This document shows positions 32,975-41,378 of a stretch of DNA of 64,000 nucleotides, piece after piece. Source of the DNA: CAYFWF01 sp964346815 (GTDB lineage Bacteria > Acidobacteriota > Aminicenantia > Aminicenantales > Aminicenantaceae); contig CAYFWF010000068.1 of assembly GCA_964346815.1 (NCBI GenBank), forward strand, positions 248,001 to 312,000, in the 5' to 3' direction. The notes under the pieces are model-generated. The model did no database searches and was not told where the DNA came from. It saw only the letters and a list, made by a program, of their open reading frames with translations. The stretch's first letter is position 1. The number at the start of each line of letters is the position of its first letter. The position numbers and the translations under genes are program-made.

Positions 32975-34040
32975 GTGGATTATTGTACTGATCAAAATTG
33001 TGTGTGCACTGGTCTGGTTTCTGATGATCACCCTGTATTTAACTTGGGTGGAAAGAAAAGAGAGTGCTGTCATCCAGGACAGAGTGGGAGCGAACCGCGC
33101 CTCCATTTTGGGTCTTCGCATCATCGGACTTTTTCAGCCGTTCGCCGATGCGATAAAGATGGTCTTCAAGGAAGATTTCACTCCGCGTTTCTCGAGAAGA
33201 TTTTTACACAATCTGGCTCCTTTCGTTTCCTTTTTCTTTGTCGCCATTACCATCTCGGCCATTCCTTTCGGAGATGTCCTCAAGATCGGCGGAAGGGAGA
33301 TCAAGCTTCAAATCGTTGACTTCAATGTGGGCCTTTTGTTCGTATTGGCCATGTTGTCTTTAGGGATTTATGGTGTGATCCTGGCGGGATGGAGCTCGAA
33401 CAACAGATATACTCTACTGGGCGGAATGCGTGGTGCAGCTCAACTGGTATCCTATGAGGTAGCGCTGGGCCTTTCTCTGATTGGTTTGATCATGGTCTAC
33501 CCCTCTTTAAAGCTCTCAGAGATCGTCCAATATCAAGGAGACTTGCTGTTCGGCTGGCTCCCAAAATGGGGGATATTCCTCCAGCCTTTGGGTTTGCTTG
33601 TTTTTTTCTTCGCAGCGCTTGCCGAGACTAAAAGAGTTCCCTTCGATCTCCCCGAGGGAGAAAACGAGATCGTCGGATTTTTCACCGAATATTCCGGTCT
33701 CAAATGGGGTCTTTTTATGATGACTGATTTTATGGAAGTCCTCATCATATCCACTCTCCTGACTACCTTGTTTTTCGGTGGCTGGCAAGTCCCCTGGCTG
33801 TCTGCTGATGGATTTCATTTTCCCTGGGGCGGGCAGTGGCTGCTGCCTCATGGTGTCGTGGTTTTGTTTCAAGTTCTCGCATTTAACTTGAAAGTCTTCT
33901 TTTTCTGCTGGCTTCAGGTTCTCATCCGCTGGACTTATCCGAGGTTCCGGTATGATCAGATCATGGATTTGGGATGGAAACTCCTGGTGCCATTGAGCCT
34001 TATAAATATAGCGGCAACTGCGATTTTTATGAGCATCTAG
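32967..34040 (+). CDS. nuoH: NADH-quinone oxidoreductase subunit H
   Basis: Membrane subunit (357 residues, about eight helices) that connects the quinone cavity to the membrane arm. Landmarks: TLYLTWVERKESAVIQDRVGANRAS, GLFQPFADAIKMVFKED, YTLLGGMRGAAQLVSYEVALG and ETKRVPFDLPEGENEIVGFFTEYSG. It starts with GTG at 32967 inside the nuoG end. It is the only large membrane-arm subunit present in this operon. Confidence 0.96.
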   Translation: MSEWIIVLIKIVCALVWFLMITLYLTWVERKESAVIQDRVGANRASILGLRIIGLFQPFADAIKMVFKEDFTPRFSRRFLHNLAPFVSFFFVAITISAIPFGDVLKIGGREIKLQIVDFNVGLLFVLAMLSLGIYGVILAGWSSNNRYTLLGGMRGAAQLVSYEVALGLSLIGLIMVYPSLKLSEIVQYQGDLLFGWLPKWGIFLQPLGLLVFFFAALAETKRVPFDLPEGENEIVGFFTEYSGLKWGLFMMTDFMEVLIISTLLTTLFFGGWQVPWLSADGFHFPWGGQWLLPHGVVVLFQVLAFNLKVFFFCWLQVLIRWTYPRFRYDQIMDLGWKLLVPLSLINIAATAIFMSI

Positions 34041-34041
34041 A

Positions 34042-34512
34042 ATGATTAAAGCACTGGAATATTTTATCGAGATAATCAAGGGAAGCCTCATCACAATTCG
34101 CCATTTCGTGGTGAACATGTGGTTCCATATCTTGAAAGCTTTGAGAATAAAAACCGATAGAAAGGGCGCTGTCACCATCCAGTACCCAGAAGAAAAAAGA
34201 GCGCTTGCCCCGAGACACAGAAGTCTGCACAGGCTGATGAAAAGAGAGGATGGGAAGCCGCGCTGCGTGGCCTGCTTGCTTTGTGTCACGGCATGCCCTT
34301 CTGAATGCATTTTTGTGGAAGCCGCCGAAGACCCTGATCCTGAGATCCAGAAATATCCTTCCACATTCGTCATCGATTTGAGCCGGTGCTGTTTTTGCGG
34401 TTTTTGCGTTGAAGCCTGTCCAGAGGACGCCATCCGCATGGATACAGGAGAAATCGAATTCGCCGAATATTCTCGTGACGATTTGATCTATAATCTCGAA
34501 AAGCTCACTTGA
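34042..34512 (+). CDS. nuoI: NADH-quinone oxidoreductase subunit I
   Basis: Ferredoxin-like subunit (156 residues) carrying clusters N6a and N6b: CVACLLCVTACP and CCFCGFCVEACP, with an N-terminal amphipathic membrane-associated helix. It follows nuoH by 1 bp and ends in a TGATG overlap with a metallo-beta-lactamase-fold gene, where nuoJ would normally begin. Confidence 0.94.
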   Translation: MIKALEYFIEIIKGSLITIRHFVVNMWFHILKALRIKTDRKGAVTIQYPEEKRALAPRHRSLHRLMKREDGKPRCVACLLCVTACPSECIFVEAAEDPDPEIQKYPSTFVIDLSRCCFCGFCVEACPEDAIRMDTGEIEFAEYSRDDLIYNLEKLT

Positions 34513-35366
34513 TGGCCACAGAAAAATTATCTTTGGGTCGATTCACTGTCTATGGACTCCGAGATGGCTACTTCTACTTGGACGGAGGTTCCATGTTCGG
34601 TGTGGTGCCTAAAGTCTTATGGGAAAAGATATACACTCCCGACAAAAAAAACCGCATCCAGATGGGCCTCAATTCACTTCTCGTCAAAACCGGGAGGGCA
34701 TTAGTTCTCATAGAGACGGGAATCGGATCGGAACTCGATCCGAAATTCTCTCGATTTTATTCTGTGGAACAGAATCCAGGACTTCTGGGAGAGCTGAGGA
34801 ATCTGAACGTCGAGGCAGAGGACATCGATGTTGTGATCAATACCCATCTTCATTTTGACCACTGCGGAGGGAATACATATCGAGACGGAAAAGGAGAATT
34901 CGTTCCTGCCTTTCCCAAGGCCAGATACGTGATTCAAAGGGGCGAATGGGATTACGCTCTTCATCCATGTTACAGGGACAAACCCAGTTATATGAGCGAG
35001 AATTTCGCACCACTAGAAAAATATGGACTTCTTCGATTGGTCGACGGAGACACGGAGATTACCGAAGGTGTGGAAGTTGTCATGGTTTCTGGGCACACTT
35101 CAAGCCACCAATGTGTGAAGATCACCTCGGAAGGGAAAGTCTTGTTTTTTCTTGGAGACTTGGTCCCCATGTCCGCTCATGTGGGTCTCTCTTATATCAT
35201 GAGCTATGATCTTTTTCCGCTTGAAACATTGGAGAACAAAAAGAAATATTTCGAACAGGCCATTGCCCAAGATTGGACCATCGCTTTTGTCCACGATCCT
35301 CATATTTTCTTTGGAAGGATCGGAAAAAAAGACCATAAATATGTTTGTTTGAATTTGGATGCATAG
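34512..35366 (+). CDS. Metallo-beta-lactamase-fold hydrolase
   Basis: A 284-residue cytoplasmic MBL-fold enzyme resembling lactonase/quorum-quenching and glyoxalase-II-like proteins. The zinc motif THLHFDHCGG is at about residues 114-123. A later metal-bridging Asp is in FFLGDLVP, His in SGHTSSHQ and a final His in FVHDPHIFF. The ATG overlaps the nuoI stop by one base (TGATG), so it is co-translated with the complex I operon, a position normally held by nuoJ. Substrate unknown. Confidence 0.85.
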   Translation: MATEKLSLGRFTVYGLRDGYFYLDGGSMFGVVPKVLWEKIYTPDKKNRIQMGLNSLLVKTGRALVLIETGIGSELDPKFSRFYSVEQNPGLLGELRNLNVEAEDIDVVINTHLHFDHCGGNTYRDGKGEFVPAFPKARYVIQRGEWDYALHPCYRDKPSYMSENFAPLEKYGLLRLVDGDTEITEGVEVVMVSGHTSSHQCVKITSEGKVLFFLGDLVPMSAHVGLSYIMSYDLFPLETLENKKKYFEQAIAQDWTIAFVHDPHIFFGRIGKKDHKYVCLNLDA

Positions 35367-35423
35367 ATCGAATGATTCCGCCGTACTCTGGTTTCGGCTA
35401 TAATATGAGAGAAAGGATGAACC

Positions 35424-35600
35424 ATGTCCGGAAATAAAGAAAAGATTGCCTGTCATGTTTGTAAAAAGATGATTCCAAAAGCCACAGCCTTGCATGCAGA
35501 AGGAGAAGAGTACGTCCTCCATTTTTGCAACTTGGATTGCATGGATTATTGGAAAAAAAGAGAGAAAGAAGAAGGCAAGGAGCCAAAATCCGACGAATAA
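35424..35600 (+). CDS. Small TRASH-like metal-binding protein (58 residues)
   Basis: A short gene with ATG at 35424 preceded by AAAGGA 9 nt upstream. The 58-residue product has cysteines in IACHVCKKM (C10, C13) and in HFCNLDCMDYWKK (C35, C39), i.e. CxxC...CxxxC, followed by a highly charged tail. This spacing and the aromatic context resemble the TRASH/YHS-type zinc-ribbon proteins associated with heavy-metal sensing or trafficking. A TATAAT at 35399-35404 may serve as its -10. The downstream half-size permease of the ArsP class fits a metal theme, but that link is an inference. Confidence 0.7.
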   Translation: MSGNKEKIACHVCKKMIPKATALHAEGEEYVLHFCNLDCMDYWKKREKEEGKEPKSDE

Positions 35601-35648
35601 AACACCGACAAATAAAGGAATCCCAAGAATCCCGTCTTTTGCTGTGGG

Positions 35649-35680
35649 AAGCATGCAGACGACAACATGAATGCATGCTT
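35649..35680. repeat. Inverted repeat AAGCATGC/GCATGCTT
   Basis: A perfect 8-bp inverted repeat with 16-bp spacer in the 287-bp gap after the small TRASH-like gene. No T-run follows. The rest of the gap holds a weak hairpin at 35696-35715 and the promoter at 35777. Confidence 0.35.
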
Positions 35681-35695
35681 CGGTGAAGAACGCTG

Positions 35696-35715
35696 AACAC
35701 GTTTCCCCGTGTTTT
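35696..35715 (+). terminator. Weak hairpin terminator candidate
   Basis: AACACG, 6-nt loop, CGTGTT, then TT: a 6-bp stem with a very short T-tract, 95 bp after the TRASH-like gene. It could end the nuo/MBL/TRASH transcript. Confidence 0.25.
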
Positions 35716-35776
35716 CTGTCCCTTAATATCCCAACAAATCCAATCATGATTTTTTTTAGGAAAAAAGAACCGGAAT

Positions 35777-35805
35777 TTGTCACTTCAGGAATATTTATTT
35801 ATAAT
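35777..35805 (+). promoter_or_regulatory. Strong sigma-70-type promoter
   Basis: TTGTCA (35777-35782), exactly 17 bp, perfect TATAAT (35800-35805). It lies upstream of the membrane protein gene starting at 35888, leaving a leader of about 75 nt. Confidence 0.6.
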
Positions 35806-35887
35806 GAATCGAGCCTTTTCTCTTGCATGCGGTGACAAACATTTAGACTGGGAAAGTCAGCCGGGACATACCGCGAAGGAGGATGAG

Positions 35888-36352
35888 ATGGATTACAGGG
35901 CGGAGTTGAAAAAGGCCCACAAGATGTCAGCCGTCCTCCATATAGCATTCATGGCGACCCTGATACTCTATGCGCTTGTAGTTGAGATTCTCAGAGGAGG
36001 TCTTCAGGATTTTCACGGTTTTTTGGAGGATGTCAGCCTCTCCTGGATTCGATATATCTTCTATGTCCTGGGATTTGCCCAGATATTCATCATACGCTTT
36101 CTCAGGGAAAAGCTTTTCCAAGGAATGACTTCTGGGAATGAGCGAATCCTCGTCACTCGCATCGTCAGAATCTCGATTTTCATTTCTGCCCTCTGCGAGG
36201 TGCCGGCTCTTCTCGGCTTGGTACTTTTTCTCTTGGGCGGCAACACAAGAGAATTTTACATATTGGCTTTTATCTCTCTTGTGCTTTTTATTTTGTATTT
36301 TCCTCGGCATTCAAACTGGTTAGAGTGGATAAAAACTGAGACCAGACAGTAA
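35888..36352 (+). CDS. Four-helix membrane protein of unknown function
   Basis: The ATG at 35888 has AAGGAGG 5 nt upstream, which decides the start against longer readings. The 154-residue product has four predicted helices (about 17-35, 52-70, 90-115 and 120-138) and charged ends. I do not recognise a family. It is 11 bp upstream of an ArsP-like half permease, so the two may work together in the membrane. Confidence 0.75.
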   Translation: MDYRAELKKAHKMSAVLHIAFMATLILYALVVEILRGGLQDFHGFLEDVSLSWIRYIFYVLGFAQIFIIRFLREKLFQGMTSGNERILVTRIVRISIFISALCEVPALLGLVLFLLGGNTREFYILAFISLVLFILYFPRHSNWLEWIKTETRQ

Positions 36353-36363
36353 ATTTTTTTGAC

Positions 36364-36885
36364 ATGGATAAAAAAAGGAGAAATCTGAGCATGTTGATTC
36401 CAACCATTGTCATGGCTGTTCTTGCGGTTGTCCTTCTTGTTGTAGGCTATTCAAAGGGAGGCGGAGAGCACATCCAGGGATTGCGTTCGGGCATAAAAAT
36501 GATCGTGGAAATACTCCCCCTCTTGCTCTTCGCCTTTATCGTGGCAGGAATGGTTCAGGTCCTGCTCCCTCAAGAAATGCTGTCGAGATGGATAGGCGAG
36601 GAATCAGGATTGAAAGGCATTTTCATAGGAACGCTGGCTGGAGGATTAACCCCAGGAGGTCCTTATGTCAGCCTGCCTTTAGTCGCTGGCCTGCTGAAAG
36701 CTGGAGCCGGAGTCGGAACCCTGGTGGCTTTTTTGACCGCCTGGTCTCTGTGGGCCGTGGCGAGATTGCCGATGGAGTTCGGTATCCTGGGCTGGAAGTT
36801 CACTTTTGTTCGTCTGGCCTGCACGTTCTTTTTCCCACCTATTGCTGGATTTCTTGCCCAGATATTTTTTGCGGGAGTCAAATAG
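36364..36885 (+). CDS. Half-size permease (ArsP/DUF318-like)
   Basis: A 173-residue membrane protein with about five helices. The segment EILPLLLFAFIVAGMVQVLLP, followed by GTLAGGLTPGGPYVSLPLVAGLL and a hydrophobic end, matches one half of PF03773-type permeases (usually >300 residues), which export organoarsenicals or related substrates. Half-size versions are known as stand-alone genes. The ATG at 36364 lacks a ribosome-binding site, while an ATG at 36391 has AAGGAG 10 nt upstream, so the true product may be nine residues shorter. Confidence 0.75.
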   Translation: MDKKRRNLSMLIPTIVMAVLAVVLLVVGYSKGGGEHIQGLRSGIKMIVEILPLLLFAFIVAGMVQVLLPQEMLSRWIGEESGLKGIFIGTLAGGLTPGGPYVSLPLVAGLLKAGAGVGTLVAFLTAWSLWAVARLPMEFGILGWKFTFVRLACTFFFPPIAGFLAQIFFAGVK

Positions 36886-36963
36886 GAAACGATCCATCGC
36901 AGCCGCACGACGAGATTTTATTTGATCATAGATGAGAACCCTTTCAGAAGAAAGGAGGGAAAA

Positions 36964-39078
36964 ATGAACCTTGACAAGAAACTTCAATCTGTTTTCTTAG
37001 TTTTGCTTTTACTCGCCCTTTCGGTTCCCCCTGCGGCAGCTCTCCCGGATAAAATACAAAGAATAAAATATGAGATCTGGGTCGAATTGGACGGACAAAA
37101 CAAGATGCTCCATGGAAGGGAGAAAATCATCTGGGTCAACCGAACCCAGGATACTGTCCATGATATGTGGTTTCATCTCTACTACAATGCCTTTAAAAAT
37201 GAAAAAAGCACCATGCTGCAGGAAGCAAAAGAGGAATCGTTTGGCCCGCTGGGTCTCACAGTAGAGGATGGAGAGTGGGGTTGGATCGATGTTATCAGTA
37301 TCAAATTGGCCGATGGACGCGATCTTCGGCCCACAATGGAGTTCATGAGGCAGGATGAGCCCGTTCATCCCGAAGATCAGACTGTCATGCGCGTGGTGTT
37401 TCCAGAGCCTGTCAAACCTGACGAAGAAGTCCATCTTCAGATTGAATTCCAGTCAAAAATACCCAGAGGCGTCCAAAGGACAGGATACTATAAGGATTCT
37501 TATTTCATCGCCCAGTGGTTTCCAAAGCCCGGCGTTTATGAGGAAGGAAAGGGCTGGAACTGCCATGAATACCATCTCAGCTCAGAATTCTACGCCGATT
37601 TTGCGGATTTTACAGTTCACATCACGGTCCCTGAAAATTTAATCGTCGGAGCTTCGGGTAAGCAAATCAAAGCCACGGCTAATGAAGCGGAAAAGACTGT
37701 GACCTATACGTTTTCTCAGGCAAGTATCCACGATTTTGCATGGACCGCTGACCCTGATTTTTTAAAAATCGAGAGGGATTTTATTGCAGATAAAGAGGTC
37801 AGCACTGAAGAATACGAAGAAGTCTCACGCAGGCTTTGGATTCCAGTGGAAAGCGTGAAGCTGAATGATGTAAAAATGATTTTATTGATCCGAAAAGAGC
37901 ACAGAAATCAGACCAACCGACATTTTCAGGCCCTCAAATCAGCCATTAAATACTATGGTCTTTGGTACGGTCCCTACCCCTATGAAACAGTGACCATGGT
38001 TGATCCTCCCTTCAGAACAGGAAGCGGCGGGATGGAATACCCCACATTATTCACCGCTGGAACGGGCGTTTTAACGAGTAAAAAAGTCCATTCGCCAGAA
38101 GGTGTCATCATCCACGAGTTCGGACATGGGTATTGGTATGGCCTCTGTGCGAACAATGAATTTGAGGAGGCGTGGCTGGATGAAGGCATCAACAGCTATT
38201 CGACAGGAAAGGTCCTTGCCGAGGCTTATGGCCCCGGCGCCTTTCCCGCATCGTTCAACAGAATTCCGCTCAATTGGTTTTTTGAAATGCCCGATTATTA
38301 TGATTATGAGCTTGATCGGGCTTTAGGAATCCACGTGGTTGAACTGGATCCGATCACCACGTATTCGTGGAAGTTTTACAACCGAGGCAGCTATGGATTG
38401 AACGTATACTTTCGGGCCTCTACCTGCTTGTACACCCTTGAAAGACTGGTCGGTCAAGATACCATGATAAAGATACTGCGTACTTTCCAGATGCGCTTTC
38501 GGTTCAGACATCCCCACACTCAGGATTTCATCGTTGTGGTCAACGAGGTTTCGGGGCGAGACTTGACCTGGTTTTTCGAAGAACTCTTTTTTTCGACATT
38601 GAATTTTGACTACGGGATATCCTTTCTCGATTCTCGGGAAAAAGAACAGTATGTGCGGGGTGTCTTTGACAAGAATGGGGAAAAAGAAGAGTTGACAAGC
38701 AAGAAGGTAAAGAATCTGAGAAGAAAAGAAAAAAAGAACGACGCAGAAGAGACCTATATAACCGAGGTGGTGGCTCGCCGATTCGGAGAAGCGAGACTGG
38801 GGGGAGATGCAACTTTAAAACTGAATGTTGTTTTTGAAGATGGAAGCGAAGAGGTCAGGCTTTGGAGAGGAAGAGAAAGATGGAAGAGATTCAGATTTGA
38901 GAGGACGAGCAAAGCCGCCTATGCACACATAGATCCAGAAAACATCTGGATCATTGATTCCAACCTAGCCAACAACAGTTTAGAGAGGAAACCGTCCCGG
39001 AGCGGGATATGGAAGGTGACCTCTCGCTTATTCTTTTTCGTCCAGAATTTCATGCAATTGATTTCGGGATTGAGCTAG
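36964..39078 (+). CDS. Exported M1-family zinc metallopeptidase
   Basis: The ATG at 36964 follows AAAGGAGGG and begins a signal peptide (MNLDKKLQSVFLVLLLLALS...AAA). The 704-residue protein has the M1 gluzincin core: the substrate loop GSGGMEYPTLFTAG (GAMEN equivalent), HEFGH with zinc ligands H384 and H388 and catalytic E385, and the third ligand E407 in EAWLDEG, spaced as HExxH-x18-E. A Lys/Arg-rich linker (KKVKNLRRKEKKN) precedes a small C-terminal beta domain. It probably acts as a periplasmic aminopeptidase. The next membrane protein gene follows 13 bp later. Confidence 0.92.
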   Translation: MNLDKKLQSVFLVLLLLALSVPPAAALPDKIQRIKYEIWVELDGQNKMLHGREKIIWVNRTQDTVHDMWFHLYYNAFKNEKSTMLQEAKEESFGPLGLTVEDGEWGWIDVISIKLADGRDLRPTMEFMRQDEPVHPEDQTVMRVVFPEPVKPDEEVHLQIEFQSKIPRGVQRTGYYKDSYFIAQWFPKPGVYEEGKGWNCHEYHLSSEFYADFADFTVHITVPENLIVGASGKQIKATANEAEKTVTYTFSQASIHDFAWTADPDFLKIERDFIADKEVSTEEYEEVSRRLWIPVESVKLNDVKMILLIRKEHRNQTNRHFQALKSAIKYYGLWYGPYPYETVTMVDPPFRTGSGGMEYPTLFTAGTGVLTSKKVHSPEGVIIHEFGHGYWYGLCANNEFEEAWLDEGINSYSTGKVLAEAYGPGAFPASFNRIPLNWFFEMPDYYDYELDRALGIHVVELDPITTYSWKFYNRGSYGLNVYFRASTCLYTLERLVGQDTMIKILRTFQMRFRFRHPHTQDFIVVVNEVSGRDLTWFFEELFFSTLNFDYGISFLDSREKEQYVRGVFDKNGEKEELTSKKVKNLRRKEKKNDAEETYITEVVARRFGEARLGGDATLKLNVVFEDGSEEVRLWRGRERWKRFRFERTSKAAYAHIDPENIWIIDSNLANNSLERKPSRSGIWKVTSRLFFFVQNFMQLISGLS

Positions 39079-39091
39079 GAAGGAGGGAAAG

Positions 39092-39970
39092 ATGGGAGTA
39101 TTCAAGCTGTTTGGATTAGGATTTCAAACCGTCAATAAAAGGATAAAAGTTGCTGTCTACCTTTGGACATTTAACTTCCTCTTTTCTCTTGTTGTAATCG
39201 CTCCCTTTTATTTCCTGCTCCAGAAAGAATTTTCTCGGTCGCTGCTGGAAAATCAAATGGCAACCGGAGTTGATTTTATGATCTGGATGGGGGACTTCAT
39301 CTTTAAATACAAAGATTTCTATCCTGCTTTGTGGGGAGGAATTCTTGTTCCATTGGTTCTATATCTCTTCTTCAATATTTTTCTCTCGGGAGGAATAATT
39401 GGCAGAATCGCTTCTCCTCTTGAGAAGACAAATTTGGGCAATTTTCTTTCGGATTGTGGGAAATACTTCTTCAGATTCTTTCGGGTTTTCCTGATGTCTC
39501 TAATCGGATTCCTCATCTTTTTTGGAGTCATATACAGGCTGACTTCCATAGTTATAGGTCTTTGGACGAAGAATGCCTCAACAGAGTGGCCTCCCATTTT
39601 TGCCTCCAATATCAAGTTTCTGATCGCTGTCCTGCTCTTTTCCCTCGTCCGAATGTTTTTCGATTATGTGAAAGTCAGACTCGTCATGGAAAACAGCAAA
39701 AAGACGGTAAGAGCGGCTCTTTTGAATTTCACTTTTCTAGGAAGGAGATTTCTCAAAGCTTGGATCCTTTATCTGCTGGTGGGTCTGGTAGCCTTTTTTT
39801 TCTTCATCCTGTTCGTCCTCATATACAGAATTTTTCCACAAAATGGGATTTTTTTCCTCCTGCTTTTTTTCTGGCAGCAGCTCTATATTTTTTCACGAAT
39901 GTGGACGAAGATGCTGTTTTTCTCCACTGAATATCATTTCTGCAGGTCCGAGTCCCAGCCGTTGGGATAA
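39092..39970 (+). CDS. Polytopic membrane protein, unknown
   Basis: 292 residues with about six hydrophobic helices, very rich in Phe and Leu, beginning MGVFKLFGLGFQTVNKRIK. GGAGG lies 9 nt upstream. The long cytoplasmic/amphipathic segment around 195-225 (VKVRLVMENSKKTVRAAL) resembles the conserved region of YihY/DUF-type membrane proteins, but I cannot name the family. It is sandwiched between the M1 peptidase and a beta-CASP nuclease gene. Confidence 0.75.
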   Translation: MGVFKLFGLGFQTVNKRIKVAVYLWTFNFLFSLVVIAPFYFLLQKEFSRSLLENQMATGVDFMIWMGDFIFKYKDFYPALWGGILVPLVLYLFFNIFLSGGIIGRIASPLEKTNLGNFLSDCGKYFFRFFRVFLMSLIGFLIFFGVIYRLTSIVIGLWTKNASTEWPPIFASNIKFLIAVLLFSLVRMFFDYVKVRLVMENSKKTVRAALLNFTFLGRRFLKAWILYLLVGLVAFFFFILFVLIYRIFPQNGIFFLLLFFWQQLYIFSRMWTKMLFFSTEYHFCRSESQPLG

Positions 39971-39975
39971 GCGGT

Positions 39976-41376
39976 ATGTTGAAGCTGAAATTTTTCGGTG
40001 CCAATCGGCAAATCACGGGCTCATGCACTCTTTTGGAAGCCGGTGGTCTTCGAATCCTCATCGATTGTGGACTTTTCCAAGAACGTGATTATCTGGAGAG
40101 AAACTGGGCGCCTTTTCCCATCTCACCAGATACGATCGATATTCTCTTGCTTTCTCATGTTCATCTCGATCACTCAGGGCTCATCCCCAAACTTGTCAGA
40201 GAGGGATTTAAGGGGCCGATACTGACGACCCGACCCACCAAAGATATGCTGCCCATTGTGTTGCTTGATGCTGCACGGATTCAAGAAGAAGATGCCGCTT
40301 ATAAAAGAAAACGCCATAAACGGGAAGGGCGGAAAGGCCCTTATCCAGAGATCCCTCTCTACACAGTGGAAGATGCAGAACGTGTGTTTCCCTTGGTCCA
40401 GGATAGACCTTATGGAAAGGCTTTTTCGTTCAACAGGCAGGGGAGGGCCTGCTTTCATGATGCAGGACACATTCTTGGCTCTGCGATTTTGGAAGTGACT
40501 CTTCGGGTTGACGGCCGTCAAGAAACCGTGATTTTTTCAGGGGATATCGGTCAATGGAACCGCCCTCTCATGCAAGATCCTACGGTCTTCGAACATGCAG
40601 ACTATGTGGTTGTCGAAACCACCTACGGAGATCGGGAGCACGAAGATCCTGCCGATGTGGACAAAGTGCTTGCTGAAACGATCAACGACACCGTAAAAAG
40701 AGGCGGGAACATCATCATCCCTACTTTCGCAATCGAGCGCGCACAGGAGCTACTGTATCACTTAGGGAGGTTGTCCAGACAGGACAGAATCCCATTTCTG
40801 ATGACCTTCCTCGACAGCCCTATGGCTGTGGATATAACCAAGGTTTTCGTTCAGTATCAGGATTATTTGGACAGCGAGACTCAAGAACTTATCCGTGCGG
40901 GAAAGAATCCTTTCGACTTTCCCGGACTGCGGCTTACGCGCACGGTTGTGGAGTCCAAGTCTATAAATTCTATCAAAGGTTCCTGTATCGTCATGGCCGG
41001 ATCTGGGATGTGTACGGGAGGCCGGATCAAGCATCATCTTGTCCAGAACATATCCCGTCCCGAATCCACTATCCTGTTTGTGGGTTATCAGGCCCAAGGC
41101 ACCCTGGGCCGACAGATTTTGGATGGAAAATCCGAGGTGAGGATTCTCGGGAAGCACTATCCAGTCCGGGCCCATATCTCTCAGATTCAGGGATTTTCCG
41201 CCCATGCAGGAAGAAAAGATCTTATCCGATGGTTGGATTTTTTCCGAGCTGCGCCTGAGCGTTTGTTTCTCACCCATGGAGAGAAAGAGGCTGGCAGAAG
41301 TCTATCTGAGTATATTCGGAGCGAGAAAGGGTGGAGGATCGCCATTCCTCGATATTCGGATGAGTGGGAATTGTAG
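39976..41376 (+). CDS. MBL-fold beta-CASP RNA-metabolising hydrolase
   Basis: A 466-residue beta-CASP metallo-beta-lactamase of the CPSF/Ysh1-like bacterial family. Motif 2 is LLSHVHLDHSGLIP, motif 3 FHDAGHILGSA, motif 4 FSGDIG, then the beta-CASP motifs A (VVVETTYGDR), B (IIIPTFAIERAQELLYHL) and C with the final His in HAGRKDL and LTHGE. MAGSGMCTGGRIKHHL is also diagnostic. Such enzymes are endo-/exoribonucleases. Its stop lies 2 bp from the stop of the convergent histidine kinase gene. Confidence 0.93.
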   Translation: MLKLKFFGANRQITGSCTLLEAGGLRILIDCGLFQERDYLERNWAPFPISPDTIDILLLSHVHLDHSGLIPKLVREGFKGPILTTRPTKDMLPIVLLDAARIQEEDAAYKRKRHKREGRKGPYPEIPLYTVEDAERVFPLVQDRPYGKAFSFNRQGRACFHDAGHILGSAILEVTLRVDGRQETVIFSGDIGQWNRPLMQDPTVFEHADYVVVETTYGDREHEDPADVDKVLAETINDTVKRGGNIIIPTFAIERAQELLYHLGRLSRQDRIPFLMTFLDSPMAVDITKVFVQYQDYLDSETQELIRAGKNPFDFPGLRLTRTVVESKSINSIKGSCIVMAGSGMCTGGRIKHHLVQNISRPESTILFVGYQAQGTLGRQILDGKSEVRILGKHYPVRAHISQIQGFSAHAGRKDLIRWLDFFRAAPERLFLTHGEKEAGRSLSEYIRSEKGWRIAIPRYSDEWEL

Positions 41377-41378
41377 AT

